The notes: generated by a model not told the origin, from the sequence alone. DNA of 64,000 nucleotides from an uncultured Sphingomonas sp. (GCA_913775975.1 CAJYLQ010000017.1:1-64000), one strand, 5' to 3'. Positions 9,277 to 18,628 are shown, counted from the stretch's first letter. Made by a program: numbers and translations.

Positions 9277-9356
9277 GCGTCGGTCGGCGCGATCTGTACG
9301 CCAGCGGACATGGACCATCGTCTTTGGGACGATTGCCCCGCCAGCGGCCGCATGGC

Positions 9357-10139
9357 ATGGTCGATGCCATGATGTTCTCCTCGCCGGCCGGCACCCAGAG
9401 TGCGCTGTCGATCCGACTGGCCCATTATCTTTCGCTGACCGTCGAAGAGGTCGCCGCGCTCGAGGCGATGCAGGGTCCGCGCCGCCGGCTGATCGCCGGC
9501 GAGGTGCTGATCGCGACCGATGGTGCGGCCGAGTCCTTGTTCGTCGTCCAGCAGGGCTGGCTGCATTCCTCCACTCGCCCCCGCACAGGCGGGCGGCAGA
9601 TCCTGGGGTTCCACTATCCGGGTGACCTGATCGGCACGGAATCGATCGCCTGGGCGCGGGCGGCGACGGCGCTGACGGCGGTCAGCGACTGCATCGTCAC
9701 CGACGTGCCGAAGGCGGCGCTGGGAGAGTTGTTCGCCCAGCATGGCCGGCTGGCCGGGCTGCTATACGCCGTCGCGGCGGCCGAGGGGGTGGCGATGAGC
9801 GACCGGCTGACCGCGATGGGCCGGATGACGGCGATGCAGCGGCTGGCGATGCTGCTGCTCGACATCATGGCGCGGCTGCGGGTGACGGCCGGGGGCGTGA
9901 TCGACAGTTTCGATCTGCCGCTGACGCAGGCGGACCTGGGCGATGCGCTGGGGCTGACCAAGGTCCATGTGAACCGGACGCTCCGCGCCATGGAGGCCGA
10001 GGGCATGATCGCGCGAACCGGCCGCCGCGTCCGGATCTGCGACGAGGCCGCGCTGATCGCCTTTTCCGGCTTCGTCGATCGCCACGCCGTCGTCGCGACC
10101 GACTGGCTGCCCCCGCGCGCCCTGGGGGTGGCGGCGTAA
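9357..10139 (+). CDS. Crp/Fnr family transcriptional regulator
   Basis: About 260 residues from the ATG at 9357; ATGs at 9369 and 9372 are also possible, and the track start at 9213 adds residues with no domain look. The N-terminal half is a cyclic-nucleotide-binding-like beta roll (LIAGEVLIATDGAAESLFVVQQGWL and FHYPGDLIGTESIAW). The C-terminal half has a winged helix with PLTQADLGDALGLTKVHVNRTLRAMEAEGMI. There is no N-terminal cysteine cluster, so it is not an oxygen-sensing FNR; it looks FixK/Crp-like, effector unknown. It is divergent from mfd. Confidence 0.9.
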   Translation: MVDAMMFSSPAGTQSALSIRLAHYLSLTVEEVAALEAMQGPRRRLIAGEVLIATDGAAESLFVVQQGWLHSSTRPRTGGRQILGFHYPGDLIGTESIAWARAATALTAVSDCIVTDVPKAALGELFAQHGRLAGLLYAVAAAEGVAMSDRLTAMGRMTAMQRLAMLLLDIMARLRVTAGGVIDSFDLPLTQADLGDALGLTKVHVNRTLRAMEAEGMIARTGRRVRICDEAALIAFSGFVDRHAVVATDWLPPRALGVAA

Positions 10140-10204
10140 CGTTCAGTTTGGCGCAAGGGCGGATTTGCTCTACAGCCCCTAGCGACCCCCTAGAGTGGAT
10201 ATCC

Positions 10205-10933
10205 ATGCGCTTCATCGCCGGCCTGTTCGCGTTCGCTGCCTGTCTCTCCGCCGCCCCGCTTGCCGCCAAGGCGACCGCGCCGGTGCCGACGCCCGCCCCC
10301 ACCGCACCCGCTCCTCCCCCGGTCACGGACAAGGAGAATCTGTGGTTGCTCGACCTGTCGACCGGCGGGCGGGTGACGATCTGGCTGCGGCCCGATGCCG
10401 CGCCGCAGATGGTGAAGCGGATCAAGACGCTGACCCGCCAGCACTTCTATGACGGGCTGGCCTTCCACCGCGTGATCGACGGCTTCATGGCGCAGGGCGG
10501 CGATCCGAAGGGTGACGGCACCGGCGGGTCCGACCTGCCGAACGTGCCGGCGGAGTTCAACTGGCTGCCGCATACGCGCGGCGCCGTCTCCGCCGCCCGT
10601 GCGGACGACAAGGACAGCGCGAACAGCCAGTTCTTCATCGTCTTCATGCCGCGCCTGCAACTCGACAAGAAGTACACGGTGTTCGGCCGCGTGATCGACG
10701 GAATGAAGTATGTCGACGCGATCGAGCGGGGCGAGCCGCCGACGAATCCGTCGCGCGTGCTGCACGCCTATATCGCATCGGACAATCCGCCTGCCTACAC
10801 GCCCGCGCCGCCCCCGCCGCCCGCCGATCTCGGCGCCCCGGTGACGCTGCCGGGGACGGGCAAGCCGGCGGGCACCGCCGCGCCGAAGCGGGTCGTGCCC
10901 GCACCGGCGAAGAAGGCGCAGTCCCGCCGTTGA
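10205..10933 (+). CDS. Exported peptidyl-prolyl cis-trans isomerase (cyclophilin type)
   Basis: 242 residues from the ATG at 10205; the longer track ORF puts about 19 unlikely residues before a clean signal peptide ([23 protein letters not shown]). A proline/alanine linker leads into a cyclophilin domain with [20 protein letters not shown] (catalytic Arg), [20 protein letters not shown] and [21 protein letters not shown]. It accelerates proline isomerisation, here probably in the periplasm. The tail is proline-rich and ends KKAQSRR. Its TGA overlaps the TTG start of queA, so the two are coupled and head a long operon. Confidence 0.9.
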   Translation: MRFIAGLFAFAACLSAAPLAAKATAPVPTPAPTAPAPPPVTDKENLWLLDLSTGGRVTIWLRPDAAPQMVKRIKTLTRQHFYDGLAFHRVIDGFMAQGGDPKGDGTGGSDLPNVPAEFNWLPHTRGAVSAARADDKDSANSQFFIVFMPRLQLDKKYTVFGRVIDGMKYVDAIERGEPPTNPSRVLHAYIASDNPPAYTPAPPPPPADLGAPVTLPGTGKPAGTAAPKRVVPAPAKKAQSRR

Positions 10934-11964
10934 AGGTCGACCTTTTCGATTTCGACCTGCCGACGGACCGTATCGCGCTGCACCCCGCCGCGCCACGCGA
11001 CGCGGCCCGGATGCTCGTGCTGGAGGGCGCGGAAACCCGCGATGCCGGGGTTCGCGACCTGCCCGATTGTCTGCGGCCGGGCGATTGCCTGGTCTTCAAC
11101 GATACGCGCGTCATCCCGGCGCAGCTTGAGGGGCTGCGCGGCGCCGCCCGCATCGCCGCCACGCTGCACAAGCGGGAGGGGCCACGCCGCTGGCGCGCCT
11201 TCGTGCGCGGCGCGAAGCGGTTGCATGACGGCGATGTGATCGACTTCGGCGCCGACGTCACCGCGACCAGCACGGAACGCGGCGAGGATGGCAGCTGGGC
11301 GCTCGACTTCGCCGGCGACGAACCGGTGGAGCTGCTGCTCGAGCGCGCCGGTCGAATGCCGCTGCCGCCCTACATCGCGCAGAAGCGTGGGATCGCCGAC
11401 AGCGACGCCAGCGACTATCAGACGATGTTCGCCAACGAGCCGGGCGCGGTCGCGGCACCCACCGCGGCGCTGCACTTCACGCCGGGCCTGCTCGATGCGC
11501 TGACCGCGGCCGGGATCGGGCACGAGACGCTGACGCTGCATGTCGGCGCGGGCACGTTCCTGCCGGTAAAGGCCGACGATACCGATGACCACCGGATGCA
11601 CGCCGAATGGGGCCGCATCGACGCCGCCACGGCCGACCGCCTCAACGCGGTGCGGGCTCGCGGCGGCCGGCTGATCGCGGTCGGCACCACCTCGCTGCGG
11701 CTGCTGGAGAGCGCGGCCGGTGAGGACGACCGGATCATGCCGTTCGAAGGAGACACCGCGATATTCATCACCCCCGGCTATCGCTTTCGCGCGCTTGACG
11801 GGCTGATGACCAATTTCCACCTGCCGCGCTCGACATTGTTCATGCTGGTATCGGCGCTGATGGGACGGGAGCGGATGCAGGCCGCCTATGCCCATGCCAT
11901 CGCGGGGGGCTATCGCTTCTACTCCTATGGCGACGCATCGCTGCTGTTGCCGGAGCGCGCATGA
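10930..11964 (+). CDS. queA: S-adenosylmethionine:tRNA ribosyltransferase-isomerase
   Basis: 344 residues starting with TTG inside the cyclophilin stop region. It transfers and isomerises the ribosyl group of SAM onto preQ1-modified tRNA to make epoxyqueuosine. Seen: [18 protein letters not shown], the substrate region PPYIAQKRG with [36 protein letters not shown] and [20 protein letters not shown], all typical. Its partner tgt lies one gene downstream, so two steps of queuosine synthesis share an operon. Overlaps the EF-hand gene by four bases (ATGA). Confidence 0.97.
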   Translation: MKVDLFDFDLPTDRIALHPAAPRDAARMLVLEGAETRDAGVRDLPDCLRPGDCLVFNDTRVIPAQLEGLRGAARIAATLHKREGPRRWRAFVRGAKRLHDGDVIDFGADVTATSTERGEDGSWALDFAGDEPVELLLERAGRMPLPPYIAQKRGIADSDASDYQTMFANEPGAVAAPTAALHFTPGLLDALTAAGIGHETLTLHVGAGTFLPVKADDTDDHRMHAEWGRIDAATADRLNAVRARGGRLIAVGTTSLRLLESAAGEDDRIMPFEGDTAIFITPGYRFRALDGLMTNFHLPRSTLFMLVSALMGRERMQAAYAHAIAGGYRFYSYGDASLLLPERA

Positions 11965-12476
11965 TGATCCTGCTCGCGCTGCTGCTCCAGGCGGCCAGCC
12001 CGCCCGACAATAGCGACATCCTCGTCACCGCGCCGCCCAAGCCCTTCGGACAGGCGCCCGCGACGATGGTGGTGGAGCCGGTGGCAATGATGATCGCCGC
12101 CTGCGACGCGGACAATGACGGAGAGACGCTTCGCAGCGAGATGATCGCCTGCGTCCGCCATTCCTATGAGACGATAGACACGGCTCATGCCGGCACTATC
12201 GGCTATATCCAGTTCGCCGATTGGGCGGAGAAGTGGCTGGGCGACCGCAACGCGCTGCCCAGTCCGTTCGACGTCGACACCAATGGCGACAATCGCATCA
12301 CGCTGGACGAGCTGCAGGCGCATTTCTCCAAGCTCTTCTCCCGCTTCGATCGCAATCACGACGGCGCGATCAGCCGGGCGGAGACGCTGACGATCCGTAC
12401 CGCACCGGCCGACGCCAACGGCCCCGTCGCGCCGCGCCCGCCCTTTGGCGGCAAACCGCAGAAGGACCGGCGATGA
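11961..12476 (+). CDS. EF-hand calcium-binding protein
   Basis: 171 residues. The N-terminus [15 protein letters not shown] is a short hydrophobic leader, so export is likely. Three EF-hand loops can be read: [12 protein letters not shown] (weak), [12 protein letters not shown] (good) and [12 protein letters not shown] (good), each with acidic residues at coordination positions. The C-terminus is proline/lysine-rich. It starts within the queA stop (ATGA) and its stop overlaps the tgt ATG, so it is translationally locked between two queuosine genes although no link between calcium and queuosine is known. Role unknown. Confidence 0.85.
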   Translation: MMILLALLLQAASPPDNSDILVTAPPKPFGQAPATMVVEPVAMMIAACDADNDGETLRSEMIACVRHSYETIDTAHAGTIGYIQFADWAEKWLGDRNALPSPFDVDTNGDNRITLDELQAHFSKLFSRFDRNHDGAISRAETLTIRTAPADANGPVAPRPPFGGKPQKDRR

Positions 12477-13615
12477 CCGCCTCCGCCAGCCGCCCGCGTT
12501 TCGACTTCACCATCGCCGCCACCGACGGGCCTGCGCGAACCGGCCAGATCGCGATGGAGCGGGGCGTCATTCGTACGCCCGCCTTCATGCCGGTCGGCAC
12601 CGCCGCCACGGTGAAGGCGATGAAGCCCGGCGATGTCGAGCGCGCGGGCGCGGACATCATTCTGGGCAATACCTATCACCTGATGCTGCGCCCCGGCGCG
12701 GAGCGGGTGGCGCGGCTGGGCGGGCTGCACGGCTTCATGGGCTGGAACCGGCCGATCCTGACCGATTCCGGCGGCTATCAGGTGATGAGCCTGGCCGAGT
12801 TGACGAAGCGGTCGGAGGATGGCGTCGCGTTCAAGAGCCATCTCGACGGCAGCCGCCACCTGCTGTCGCCCGAGCGCTCGATCGAGATCCAGCGGCTGCT
12901 CGGTTCGAACATCGTCATGGCGTTCGACGAACTTGTGCCGACCACCTCCACGCCGGAGGTGCAGGCCGCCGCGATGGAGCGGTCGATGCGCTGGGCGCGG
13001 CGCAGCCGCGCGGCCTTCGATGCGGGCGGCGACCATGCGGCGCGCAACGCGATCTTCGGCATCCAGCAGGGCGCGCTGGACGAACGATTGCGCAAGGCGT
13101 CCGCCGATGCGCTGATCGATATCGGGTTCGACGGTTATGCCGTCGGCGGCCTTGCGGTCGGTGAGGGGCAGGAGGCGATGTTCGGCTGCCTCGACTTCGC
13201 GCCCGGCCAGCTGCCTGCGGAAAAGCCGCGCTATCTGATGGGCGTCGGCAAGCCGACCGATATCGTGGGCGCGGTGGAGCGCGGGATCGACATGTTCGAC
13301 TGCGTGCTGCCCACCCGGTCCGGGCGGACCGGCCAGGCCTTCACGCGCGGCGGCCCGATCAATATCCGGAATGCCCGCTTCGCCGAGGATCAGGGACCGC
13401 TCGATCCCGCCTGCGACTGCCCGGTCTGCGCGACGTGGAGCCGCGCGTATCTGCATCACCTCGTCCGAGCGGGCGAGATCCTGGGCGCGATGCTGATGAC
13501 CGAGCACAACATTCGCTTCTATGAAGCGTTGATGGCGGACCTGCGGGCGGCCATCGCCGAAGGCCGGCTGACCGCATTCGCCAACGGCTTCCGCACCTCT
13601 TACACGGGCGGATGA
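12473..13615 (+). CDS. tgt: Queuine tRNA-ribosyltransferase (tRNA-guanine transglycosylase)
   Basis: 380 residues from the ATG at 12473, which overlaps the stop of the EF-hand gene; the track start at 12221 lies inside that gene. It exchanges guanine 34 of GUN-anticodon tRNAs for preQ1. Seen: [32 protein letters not shown] with catalytic Asp98, [28 protein letters not shown] containing the nucleophilic Asp, and the zinc site [17 protein letters not shown] with a later His. Normal length. Its stop overlaps an ATG at 13612 and is followed by a strong ribosome site for the next gene. Confidence 0.97.
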   Translation: MTASASRPRFDFTIAATDGPARTGQIAMERGVIRTPAFMPVGTAATVKAMKPGDVERAGADIILGNTYHLMLRPGAERVARLGGLHGFMGWNRPILTDSGGYQVMSLAELTKRSEDGVAFKSHLDGSRHLLSPERSIEIQRLLGSNIVMAFDELVPTTSTPEVQAAAMERSMRWARRSRAAFDAGGDHAARNAIFGIQQGALDERLRKASADALIDIGFDGYAVGGLAVGEGQEAMFGCLDFAPGQLPAEKPRYLMGVGKPTDIVGAVERGIDMFDCVLPTRSGRTGQAFTRGGPINIRNARFAEDQGPLDPACDCPVCATWSRAYLHHLVRAGEILGAMLMTEHNIRFYEALMADLRAAIAEGRLTAFANGFRTSYTGG

Positions 13616-13626
13616 GGAGAGACACT

Positions 13627-13830
13627 GTGACCGATACGACCGACGACACCCCGAACGAAATCCTGGCCGCCGCCAAGGAAGCCAAGCACAGCGCGGAGGC
13701 CGCCGCGAAGGCCGCCGTCGATCATGCCCGCCGCTGGCCGCTCGGCCGTATCGGGCTGGGCGTCGGGATCGGGTCCGCGGCGGTTGCCGCCGCCGTACTC
13801 TACGCCAACCGGAAGCGCGACGGGAAGTGA
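13627..13830 (+). CDS. Small single-pass membrane protein
   Basis: 67 residues from the GTG at 13627. The ATG at 13612 is less likely because a good ribosome site, GAGGAGAG at 13614-13621, sits just before the GTG and inside the longer reading. The N-terminal 40 residues are charged and Ala/Lys-rich (ILAAAKEAKHSAEAAAKAAVDHARR), probably amphipathic. A single hydrophobic helix follows (IGLGVGIGSAAVAAAVLYA), ending in NRKRDGK, so the N-side and a basic C-tail flank the membrane. No function recognised. Its TGA overlaps the GTG of the M16 peptidase gene. Confidence 0.75.
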   Translation: MTDTTDDTPNEILAAAKEAKHSAEAAAKAAVDHARRWPLGRIGLGVGIGSAAVAAAVLYANRKRDGK

Positions 13831-16703
13831 CCCGCGCCTTCATCGCGGCGCTGCTCGCCGCCGCCGCGCCCGCGCCGCTGATGGCCGGTGCGCCGGCGAC
13901 GGCGCCCGCCGCGATGAAGCCCCAGGCCTTTACCGAACGCACGCTTCCTAACGGACTGCGCGTCTTCGCCATCCGCGACACCACGACGCCCAATGTCACG
14001 GTGCAGGTCTGGTACAATGTCGGCGGCCGCGACGATCCGCGCGGGCGATCGGGCTTCGCGCACCTGTTCGAACATCTGATGTTCAAGGCGACGCGCAACC
14101 TGGTCCCCGAACAGATGGACCGGCTGACCGAGGATGTCGGCGGCTTCAACAACGCGTCGACCGGCGACGACTATACCAACTATTACGAGGTCGTGCCCGC
14201 GAACCACCTGCAAAGGCTGCTGTTCGCCGAAGCGGACCGGATGGCTTCGCTGGTCGTCGATCCCGCCAGCTTCGCATCCGAGCGGGAGGTGGTGAAGGAG
14301 GAATATCGCCAGGGCCTCGCCCGCCCCTATGGCAAGCTGTTCCAGACCGACCTGCCCGCGATCAGCTACACCCGCCACCCCTATGCGCGGGGCGTGATCG
14401 GTGACGTGGCGAACCTGGATGCGGCGACGATCGACGATGTCCGCGCCTTTCACGCGACCTATTACCGGCCCGACAATGCGGTGCTGGTCGTCGCGGGCAA
14501 TTTCGATCCGGCGCAGCTCGATCGCTGGATCGACGAGTATTTCGGGCCGATCAAGCGCCCCGCCGGCACCATCCCGCGCGTGACCGTGACGGAGCCGCCG
14601 CGCACCGCACCGATCCTCCGTACCGTCCATGAGCCGGGGACGCCGCTCCCCGCCGTCGTCATCAGCTGGCAGCTGCCGCCCGCGCGCGATGCGGACGTCC
14701 CCGCGCTTCAGGTCCTCGATGCCATTTTGGCGACGGGCGAGCATTCGCGGCTGTACGACAGCCTCGTCTATCGCAGCCAGATCGCGACGAGTGCGGCGAC
14801 CGCGCTGGATTTGCGCGCCGGCACCGGCATGTATGCGGCCTATGCGATCCTGGCGGGCGGCAAGACCGCCGCCGCAGGCGAGGCTGCGCTCCGGCGGGAA
14901 GTCGCCCGGCTGCGCCACACGCCCGTGACCGCCGCCGAGCTTGCCGAGGCGAAGAACGAGCTGACCACCGCCGCGCTGCGCGGACGCGAGACGATCGACG
15001 GCCGCGCCTCACAACTCGCCAGCGACGTGTTGCTGACCGGCGACCCGCGCGCCAGCGAGCGACAGCTGGCGGCGATCGGCCAGGTGACGATCGCCGACGT
15101 GCAACGCGTCGCGCGCCGCTACCTTACCGACGCGCAGTCCGCCGCGATCCGCTACCTGCCCGCCGCCCCGGGCACTGCGGGGGAAACGGTGGCCGTCGCT
15201 TCGAGCGTCGTCACCGCGCCCCTGACCGTGCCGGCGGACGTGCCCGTGATCGTCCCCGCGAGCGCAGCGGAACGGATCGCCCCACCCGCGCCGGGCCCCG
15301 CCATCGCCGCCACCCCGCCCCGGATCGACGAGCAGACGCTGCCCAACGGCCTGCGCATCGTAACGGTCGAACGGCACGATCTGCCGCTGGTCACGGCGGT
15401 GATCGTGGCCGAAGGCGGCGGCAGCGGCGATCGCCCGGGCCGCGCGGGCACCGCCTCGCTTGCCGCCTCGCTGATGACGAAGGGCACGGCGACGCGCTCT
15501 GCCACCGACATCGCGCGCCAGATCGAGGCCTTGGGCGGCAGCATCGCCAGTGGCGCGGACCGCGACGGCAGCTCGGTCAGCATCGCGGTCACGTCCGCCG
15601 AACTTCCCCGGGCGATGCCGATCCTGGCCGATGTCGTGATGCACCCTGCCTTCGCGGCCGATGAGCTGGAACGTCTGCGGACGCAGGCGATCGACGGCAC
15701 CACCGTCGCTTTGAAGGATGGGCCGCAACTCGCCGCGCTGGTCGCCGGCCGCGCGGTGTTCGGCACCGGCCCCTATGCCGCACCCGCCGACGGCACGCCC
15801 GCATCGCTCGCCGCGATCACGCGCGCAGACGTGACGGGCGCGTGGCAACGGATCTGGGCGCCGGGCCGCGCCTCGCTGGTGATGGTGGGCGACGTGACGC
15901 CCGCCATGGCGCACACGCTGGCGGAGCGCGCGCTGGGCGACTGGCGCGGCACACCCGTGACGCCGCTACCCGCGCCCGCGCCCTTCCCCGCCCCGCGCGC
16001 CATCCTGATCGACATGCCGGAGGCGGCGCAGGCAGCGGTCATCGTCGCCCGTCCGGGCATCGCGCGAACCGATCCGCGCTATTATGCGCTCAGTCTCGCA
16101 AACACGGTGCTGGGCGGCGGCTTTTCGTCACGGCTCAATCAGGAAATCCGCATCCGGCGTGGCCTGGCCTATGGCGCCTCGTCCAGCGTCCAGGCCCGGC
16201 GCCTGCCCGGCAGCGTCGTCGCGCAGACGCGAACGCGCAATCCGGCGGCGGCAGAAGCGACCGGGCTGATCATAGCGGAGATGCGGCGGATGGGTGCGGC
16301 GGCCGTGCCGCCGGCGGAACTCGACACGCGAAAGGCGGTGCTGACCGGCGGCTTTGGCCGGGCGATCGAGACGAACGACGGCATGGCCGGCCTGATCGCC
16401 GACCAGCTGGAGGGCGGGGTGCCACTGGCTGAAATTGCCGGCTATCCGGCACGGATCGCGGCGGTCGACCCGCAAGCGGTGCAGGGGGTAGCGCGCGACC
16501 TCCTCGACCCGACGCCTGCCAGCATCGTCGTCGTCGGGGATGCGCGGCAGTTCGCCGAACCGCTGCGCGCCCTCTATCCCGCGCTGGAGGTCATACCCGA
16601 GGCGGCGCTGGATCTCGACAGCCCGACCCTTCGCCGCCCCGTGTCGGCGCTTACCAGCGGCGCGTCTGACCGTCGTTCTTCTGGAACCGCACCCGCGCGC
16701 TGA
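13827..16703 (+). CDS. M16 family zinc peptidase, two-domain
   Basis: 958 residues starting with GTG, with a signal peptide (MTRAFIAALLAAAAPAPLMAGAPATA). The first half is an active M16 module: inverted zinc motif HLFEH at 79-83 and the downstream Glu in ASEREVVKEEYRQG. The second half starts near 500 (DEQTLPNGLRIVTVERHDLPLV) and lacks HxxEH, as is usual for the inactive partner domain that closes the chamber. Later motifs include VLGGGFSSRLNQEIRIRRGLAYGASS. It probably degrades peptides in the periplasm. The last 53 bases overlap, antisense, the 3' end of the next gene. Confidence 0.93.
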   Translation: MTRAFIAALLAAAAPAPLMAGAPATAPAAMKPQAFTERTLPNGLRVFAIRDTTTPNVTVQVWYNVGGRDDPRGRSGFAHLFEHLMFKATRNLVPEQMDRLTEDVGGFNNASTGDDYTNYYEVVPANHLQRLLFAEADRMASLVVDPASFASEREVVKEEYRQGLARPYGKLFQTDLPAISYTRHPYARGVIGDVANLDAATIDDVRAFHATYYRPDNAVLVVAGNFDPAQLDRWIDEYFGPIKRPAGTIPRVTVTEPPRTAPILRTVHEPGTPLPAVVISWQLPPARDADVPALQVLDAILATGEHSRLYDSLVYRSQIATSAATALDLRAGTGMYAAYAILAGGKTAAAGEAALRREVARLRHTPVTAAELAEAKNELTTAALRGRETIDGRASQLASDVLLTGDPRASERQLAAIGQVTIADVQRVARRYLTDAQSAAIRYLPAAPGTAGETVAVASSVVTAPLTVPADVPVIVPASAAERIAPPAPGPAIAATPPRIDEQTLPNGLRIVTVERHDLPLVTAVIVAEGGGSGDRPGRAGTASLAASLMTKGTATRSATDIARQIEALGGSIASGADRDGSSVSIAVTSAELPRAMPILADVVMHPAFAADELERLRTQAIDGTTVALKDGPQLAALVAGRAVFGTGPYAAPADGTPASLAAITRADVTGAWQRIWAPGRASLVMVGDVTPAMAHTLAERALGDWRGTPVTPLPAPAPFPAPRAILIDMPEAAQAAVIVARPGIARTDPRYYALSLANTVLGGGFSSRLNQEIRIRRGLAYGASSSVQARRLPGSVVAQTRTRNPAAAEATGLIIAEMRRMGAAAVPPAELDTRKAVLTGGFGRAIETNDGMAGLIADQLEGGVPLAEIAGYPARIAAVDPQAVQGVARDLLDPTPASIVVVGDARQFAEPLRALYPALEVIPEAALDLDSPTLRRPVSALTSGASDRRSSGTAPAR

Positions 16704-16968
16704 GCGCATCGTAGCGGCGGTTTAGATCGTCCCGCTCGCGACGGCTGAGCCCGTCGGCGCGATAGCGCGCCTCCAGCCGGGTCAGCTGACGGTATTCGGC
16801 GGTCAGGCGCCGCGCCTCCGGCCGAGTGAGGCGGCCGGAGCGGACGCCCTGCTCGATCCGTGCGTCAAGGTTCGCCTGGCGTTGCGCAACCGGCTGCCAC
16901 CGCTGCGCATCGGCCATGGCGGGCATCGCGGTGGCGGCGATGGCAAGGGCGAGGGTAAAGGTCTTCAT
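16651..16968 (-). CDS. Small exported charged protein
   Basis: 105 residues from the ATG at 16968, which has a GGAGT ribosome site; the track start at 16992 is upstream of that site. A signal peptide (MKTFTLALAIAATAMPAMADAQ) is followed by an Arg/Glu/Ala-rich, probably helical region with RQANLDARIEQGVRSGRLTRPEARRLTAEYRQL. Similar small periplasmic helical proteins are common in sphingomonads, without known role. Its 3' end overlaps the M16 peptidase gene by 53 bases in the opposite direction. Confidence 0.8.
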   Translation of the reverse strand: MKTFTLALAIAATAMPAMADAQRWQPVAQRQANLDARIEQGVRSGRLTRPEARRLTAEYRQLTRLEARYRADGLSRRERDDLNRRYDALSARVRFQKNDGQTRRW

Positions 16969-17095
16969 GGTTTCTACTCCCGGTTCGGCCACCGGCGGCG
17001 GCCCTGAACGATAGATGGGCGCGGGGTGTAACCGGCATGTCGCGCCGGCCCCGAAAAACTGTCACGATCGGTCGCAAGGACGTTGGGATCGTTCA

Positions 17096-17120
17096 GGAAC
17101 GGTGATGGAGGGCACTCGTT
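17096..17120 (+). promoter_or_regulatory. EcfG-like stress promoter
   Basis: GGAAC (17096-17100), 16 bases, CGTT (17117-17120). The match to the general-stress consensus GGAAC-N16/17-CGTT is exact. The -10 element ends 23 bases before the ATG of the small ORF at 17144. Confidence 0.6.
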
Positions 17121-17143
17121 CGAACCGGACAGGAGAGCGCAAG

Positions 17144-17299
17144 ATGACCGATCAGCAGAAGACACCGACGACCGAAACCGACCGCCCCAATCTGTCGACC
17201 GAACACCAGAAAGAGGGCGACGCCCGGCGGCCAAGCGACACGCTGGACAAGGACCGGCCGCAAAATCAGACGATCACGCGAAAGACATCGCTGACGTAA
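17144..17299 (+). CDS. Small hydrophilic protein, probably stress-induced
   Basis: 51 residues, MTDQQKTPTTETDRPNLSTE at the N-terminus, with no hydrophobic segment and many polar and charged residues, so it is probably disordered and cytosolic. The ATG at 17144 follows a good ribosome site (AGGAGAG) and an EcfG-like promoter; the longer track ORF from 17015 begins upstream of that promoter and is rejected. A perfect 14-base-pair hairpin follows the stop. Promoter, ribosome site, ORF and terminator together make a compact unit. Family not recognised. Confidence 0.75.
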   Translation: MTDQQKTPTTETDRPNLSTEHQKEGDARRPSDTLDKDRPQNQTITRKTSLT

Positions 17300-17304
17300 C
17301 GAAG

Positions 17305-17335
17305 GCGGAGCGGACGCCAACGGCGTCCGCTCCGC
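17305..17335. terminator. Strong hairpin between converging genes
   Basis: GCGGAGCGGACGCC, loop AAC, GGCGTCCGCTCCGC: a perfect 14-base-pair stem, lying between the small ORF ending at 17299 and the lipoprotein gene ending at 17344. No T run. Confidence 0.75.
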
Positions 17336-17343
17336 TATCCGGA

Positions 17344-17763
17344 TCAGCGGCAGCGCACGTTGTTGCGGTCGATCTCCCGCCCGGCCAGCGCGCCCGCCGC
17401 GCCGCCCAGCACGGTGCCGAGCAGACCTGAGCCGCCGGGGGCGATGATGTTGCCGAGCACGCCGCCCGCGACACCGCCGACGATCAGGCCCGTGGTGCCG
17501 TCCGGCCGGCGGCAATAGTAATTGCCGTTCTGTCCCCGATAGATACGATCGCGGCGCGACAGGCGGCGCTCCTGATAGCGGGGATCATCGACATAGTAGC
17601 GATCGGCGTAATACCCGCCATAAGCCGGGTCGGCGCGGTTGTAGTCGTAGCCGCGATACGACGCATAGCGCGGGTCCGCGCCATAGCCGTAGCCATCGCC
17701 GGCACAACCGGAAACGGCGGTCAGCGCGGCGAGGGCGGCGGCGGTGAGGGCAGGCATACGCAT
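17344..17763 (-). CDS. Glycine-zipper lipoprotein (17 kDa antigen-like)
   Basis: 139 residues. The lipoprotein signal MRMPALTAAALAALTAVSGC has its lipobox Cys near 20. A Tyr/Gly/Asp/Arg-rich stretch follows (YGYGADPRYASYRGYDYN). The C-terminal region carries glycine-zipper repeats (LIVGGVAGGVLGNIIAPGGSG and LGGAAGALAGREIDRN) typical of the glycine-zipper 2TM family of outer-membrane-associated lipoproteins. It probably stabilises the envelope. It is monocistronic, with OsmC upstream on the same strand about 60 bases away. Confidence 0.85.
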   Translation of the reverse strand: MRMPALTAAALAALTAVSGCAGDGYGYGADPRYASYRGYDYNRADPAYGGYYADRYYVDDPRYQERRLSRRDRIYRGQNGNYYCRRPDGTTGLIVGGVAGGVLGNIIAPGGSGLLGTVLGGAAGALAGREIDRNNVRCR

Positions 17764-17824
17764 CGGGGGTTCCTCTCCTGTTGAAAGACTGCGCCACCAA
17801 TGCGCGACCGATCGCGAAGTTGCC

Positions 17825-18250
17825 TCAGGTCAGGTTTGCCGTCAGCGTGATCTCTGCGTTCAACAGCTTGGAGATCGGGCAGTTCGCCTTCGCATCCTGC
17901 GCGATCCGATCGAATTCGGCCTTCTCGATCCCCGGCACGCTGGCGGTGAGCGTGAGGTCGGAGCGCGTGACCTTGAAGCCGTCACCGTCCTTTTCCAGCT
18001 TCACAGCCGCCTTCGTCTCCAGCGTGCCGTCGCTGTGGCCGGCGCCCGCGAGCGCGAAGGACAGCGCCATGGTGAAGCAGCTGGCGTGCGCGGCGGCGAT
18101 CAGCTCTTCGGGGTTGGTGCCGGGTTCGTCCTCGAACCGGGTGTTGAAGCCATAGGGGCTGTCGGCCAGCACGCCCGACTGGGTGCTGACATGGCCCTTG
18201 CCGTCCTTGCCGAGGCCCTCATAGCGGGCGGAGCCGGTACGCGTCGTCAT
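17825..18250 (-). CDS. OsmC family peroxide-handling protein
   Basis: 141 residues. OsmC/Ohr proteins reduce organic hydroperoxides through two cysteines. Seen: RTGSARYEGLGKDGKGHVS, TNPEELIAAAHASCFTMAL with the first Cys, and DRIAQDAKANCPISKLLNAEI with the second Cys, which fits OsmC rather than Ohr. Length is normal. It starts 12 bases after the stop of a small membrane-protein gene on the same strand, whose start is preceded by an EcfG-like promoter; stress induction of the pair is inferred. Confidence 0.93.
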   Translation of the reverse strand: MTTRTGSARYEGLGKDGKGHVSTQSGVLADSPYGFNTRFEDEPGTNPEELIAAAHASCFTMALSFALAGAGHSDGTLETKAAVKLEKDGDGFKVTRSDLTLTASVPGIEKAEFDRIAQDAKANCPISKLLNAEITLTANLT

Positions 18251-18262
18251 CGCAAAATCTCC

Positions 18263-18628
18263 TTACTGGATCGTGGTGCCGCGATCGGCGGCGAAGCCGG
18301 GCGCGTGGCCGGTGGCGGGGCGCAGCGATTCGCGCAGTTCCGGCGGGACCGGCGCGGTCGGATCGGGGCGAAAGGCGTCGGGCGCGCGGTTCGTGCCCGG
18401 CACCGGCGCGTCGGCGGCGAGATCGGGGGCGGCGTGTTCGGCCGGGTTGGCGCGCGCGCGGCGGCGGGTGAATACCACCGCAAGCGCCGCCGCACCCAGC
18501 GCGACCGCCGCGCCGGCGGCGGCGATCAGCTGTACGCCCGCCGTACGATCGCGATAGGGCGCGCCGTTGATCAGCGCCTTGTCGCCCTTGCGATGCTTGC
18601 GACCCGGTTTGTGAGGATTCGCCATCAT
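18263..18628 (-). CDS. Small membrane protein upstream of OsmC
   Basis: About 121 residues from the tandem ATGs at 18628/18625, just after an AGGACAGG ribosome site; the track start at 18652 lies too close to the promoter. The N-terminus is very basic (HKPGRKHRKGDK), followed by a single membrane helix (VQLIAAAGAAVALGAAALAVVF), RRRAR, and a Pro/Ala/Asp-rich tail with PVPGTNRAPDAF. Topology is probably tail-out. No family recognised. It is co-transcribed with OsmC by position. Confidence 0.72.
   Translation of the reverse strand: MMANPHKPGRKHRKGDKALINGAPYRDRTAGVQLIAAAGAAVALGAAALAVVFTRRRARANPAEHAAPDLAADAPVPGTNRAPDAFRPDPTAPVPPELRESLRPATGHAPGFAADRGTTIQ

Noticed and set aside
9213-9356. N-terminal extension of the Crp/Fnr gene
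   Set aside because: No domain look and it crosses the mfd promoter region.
13612-13626. ATG at 13612 as start of the small membrane gene
   Set aside because: The strong ribosome site lies after this ATG and before the GTG at 13627.
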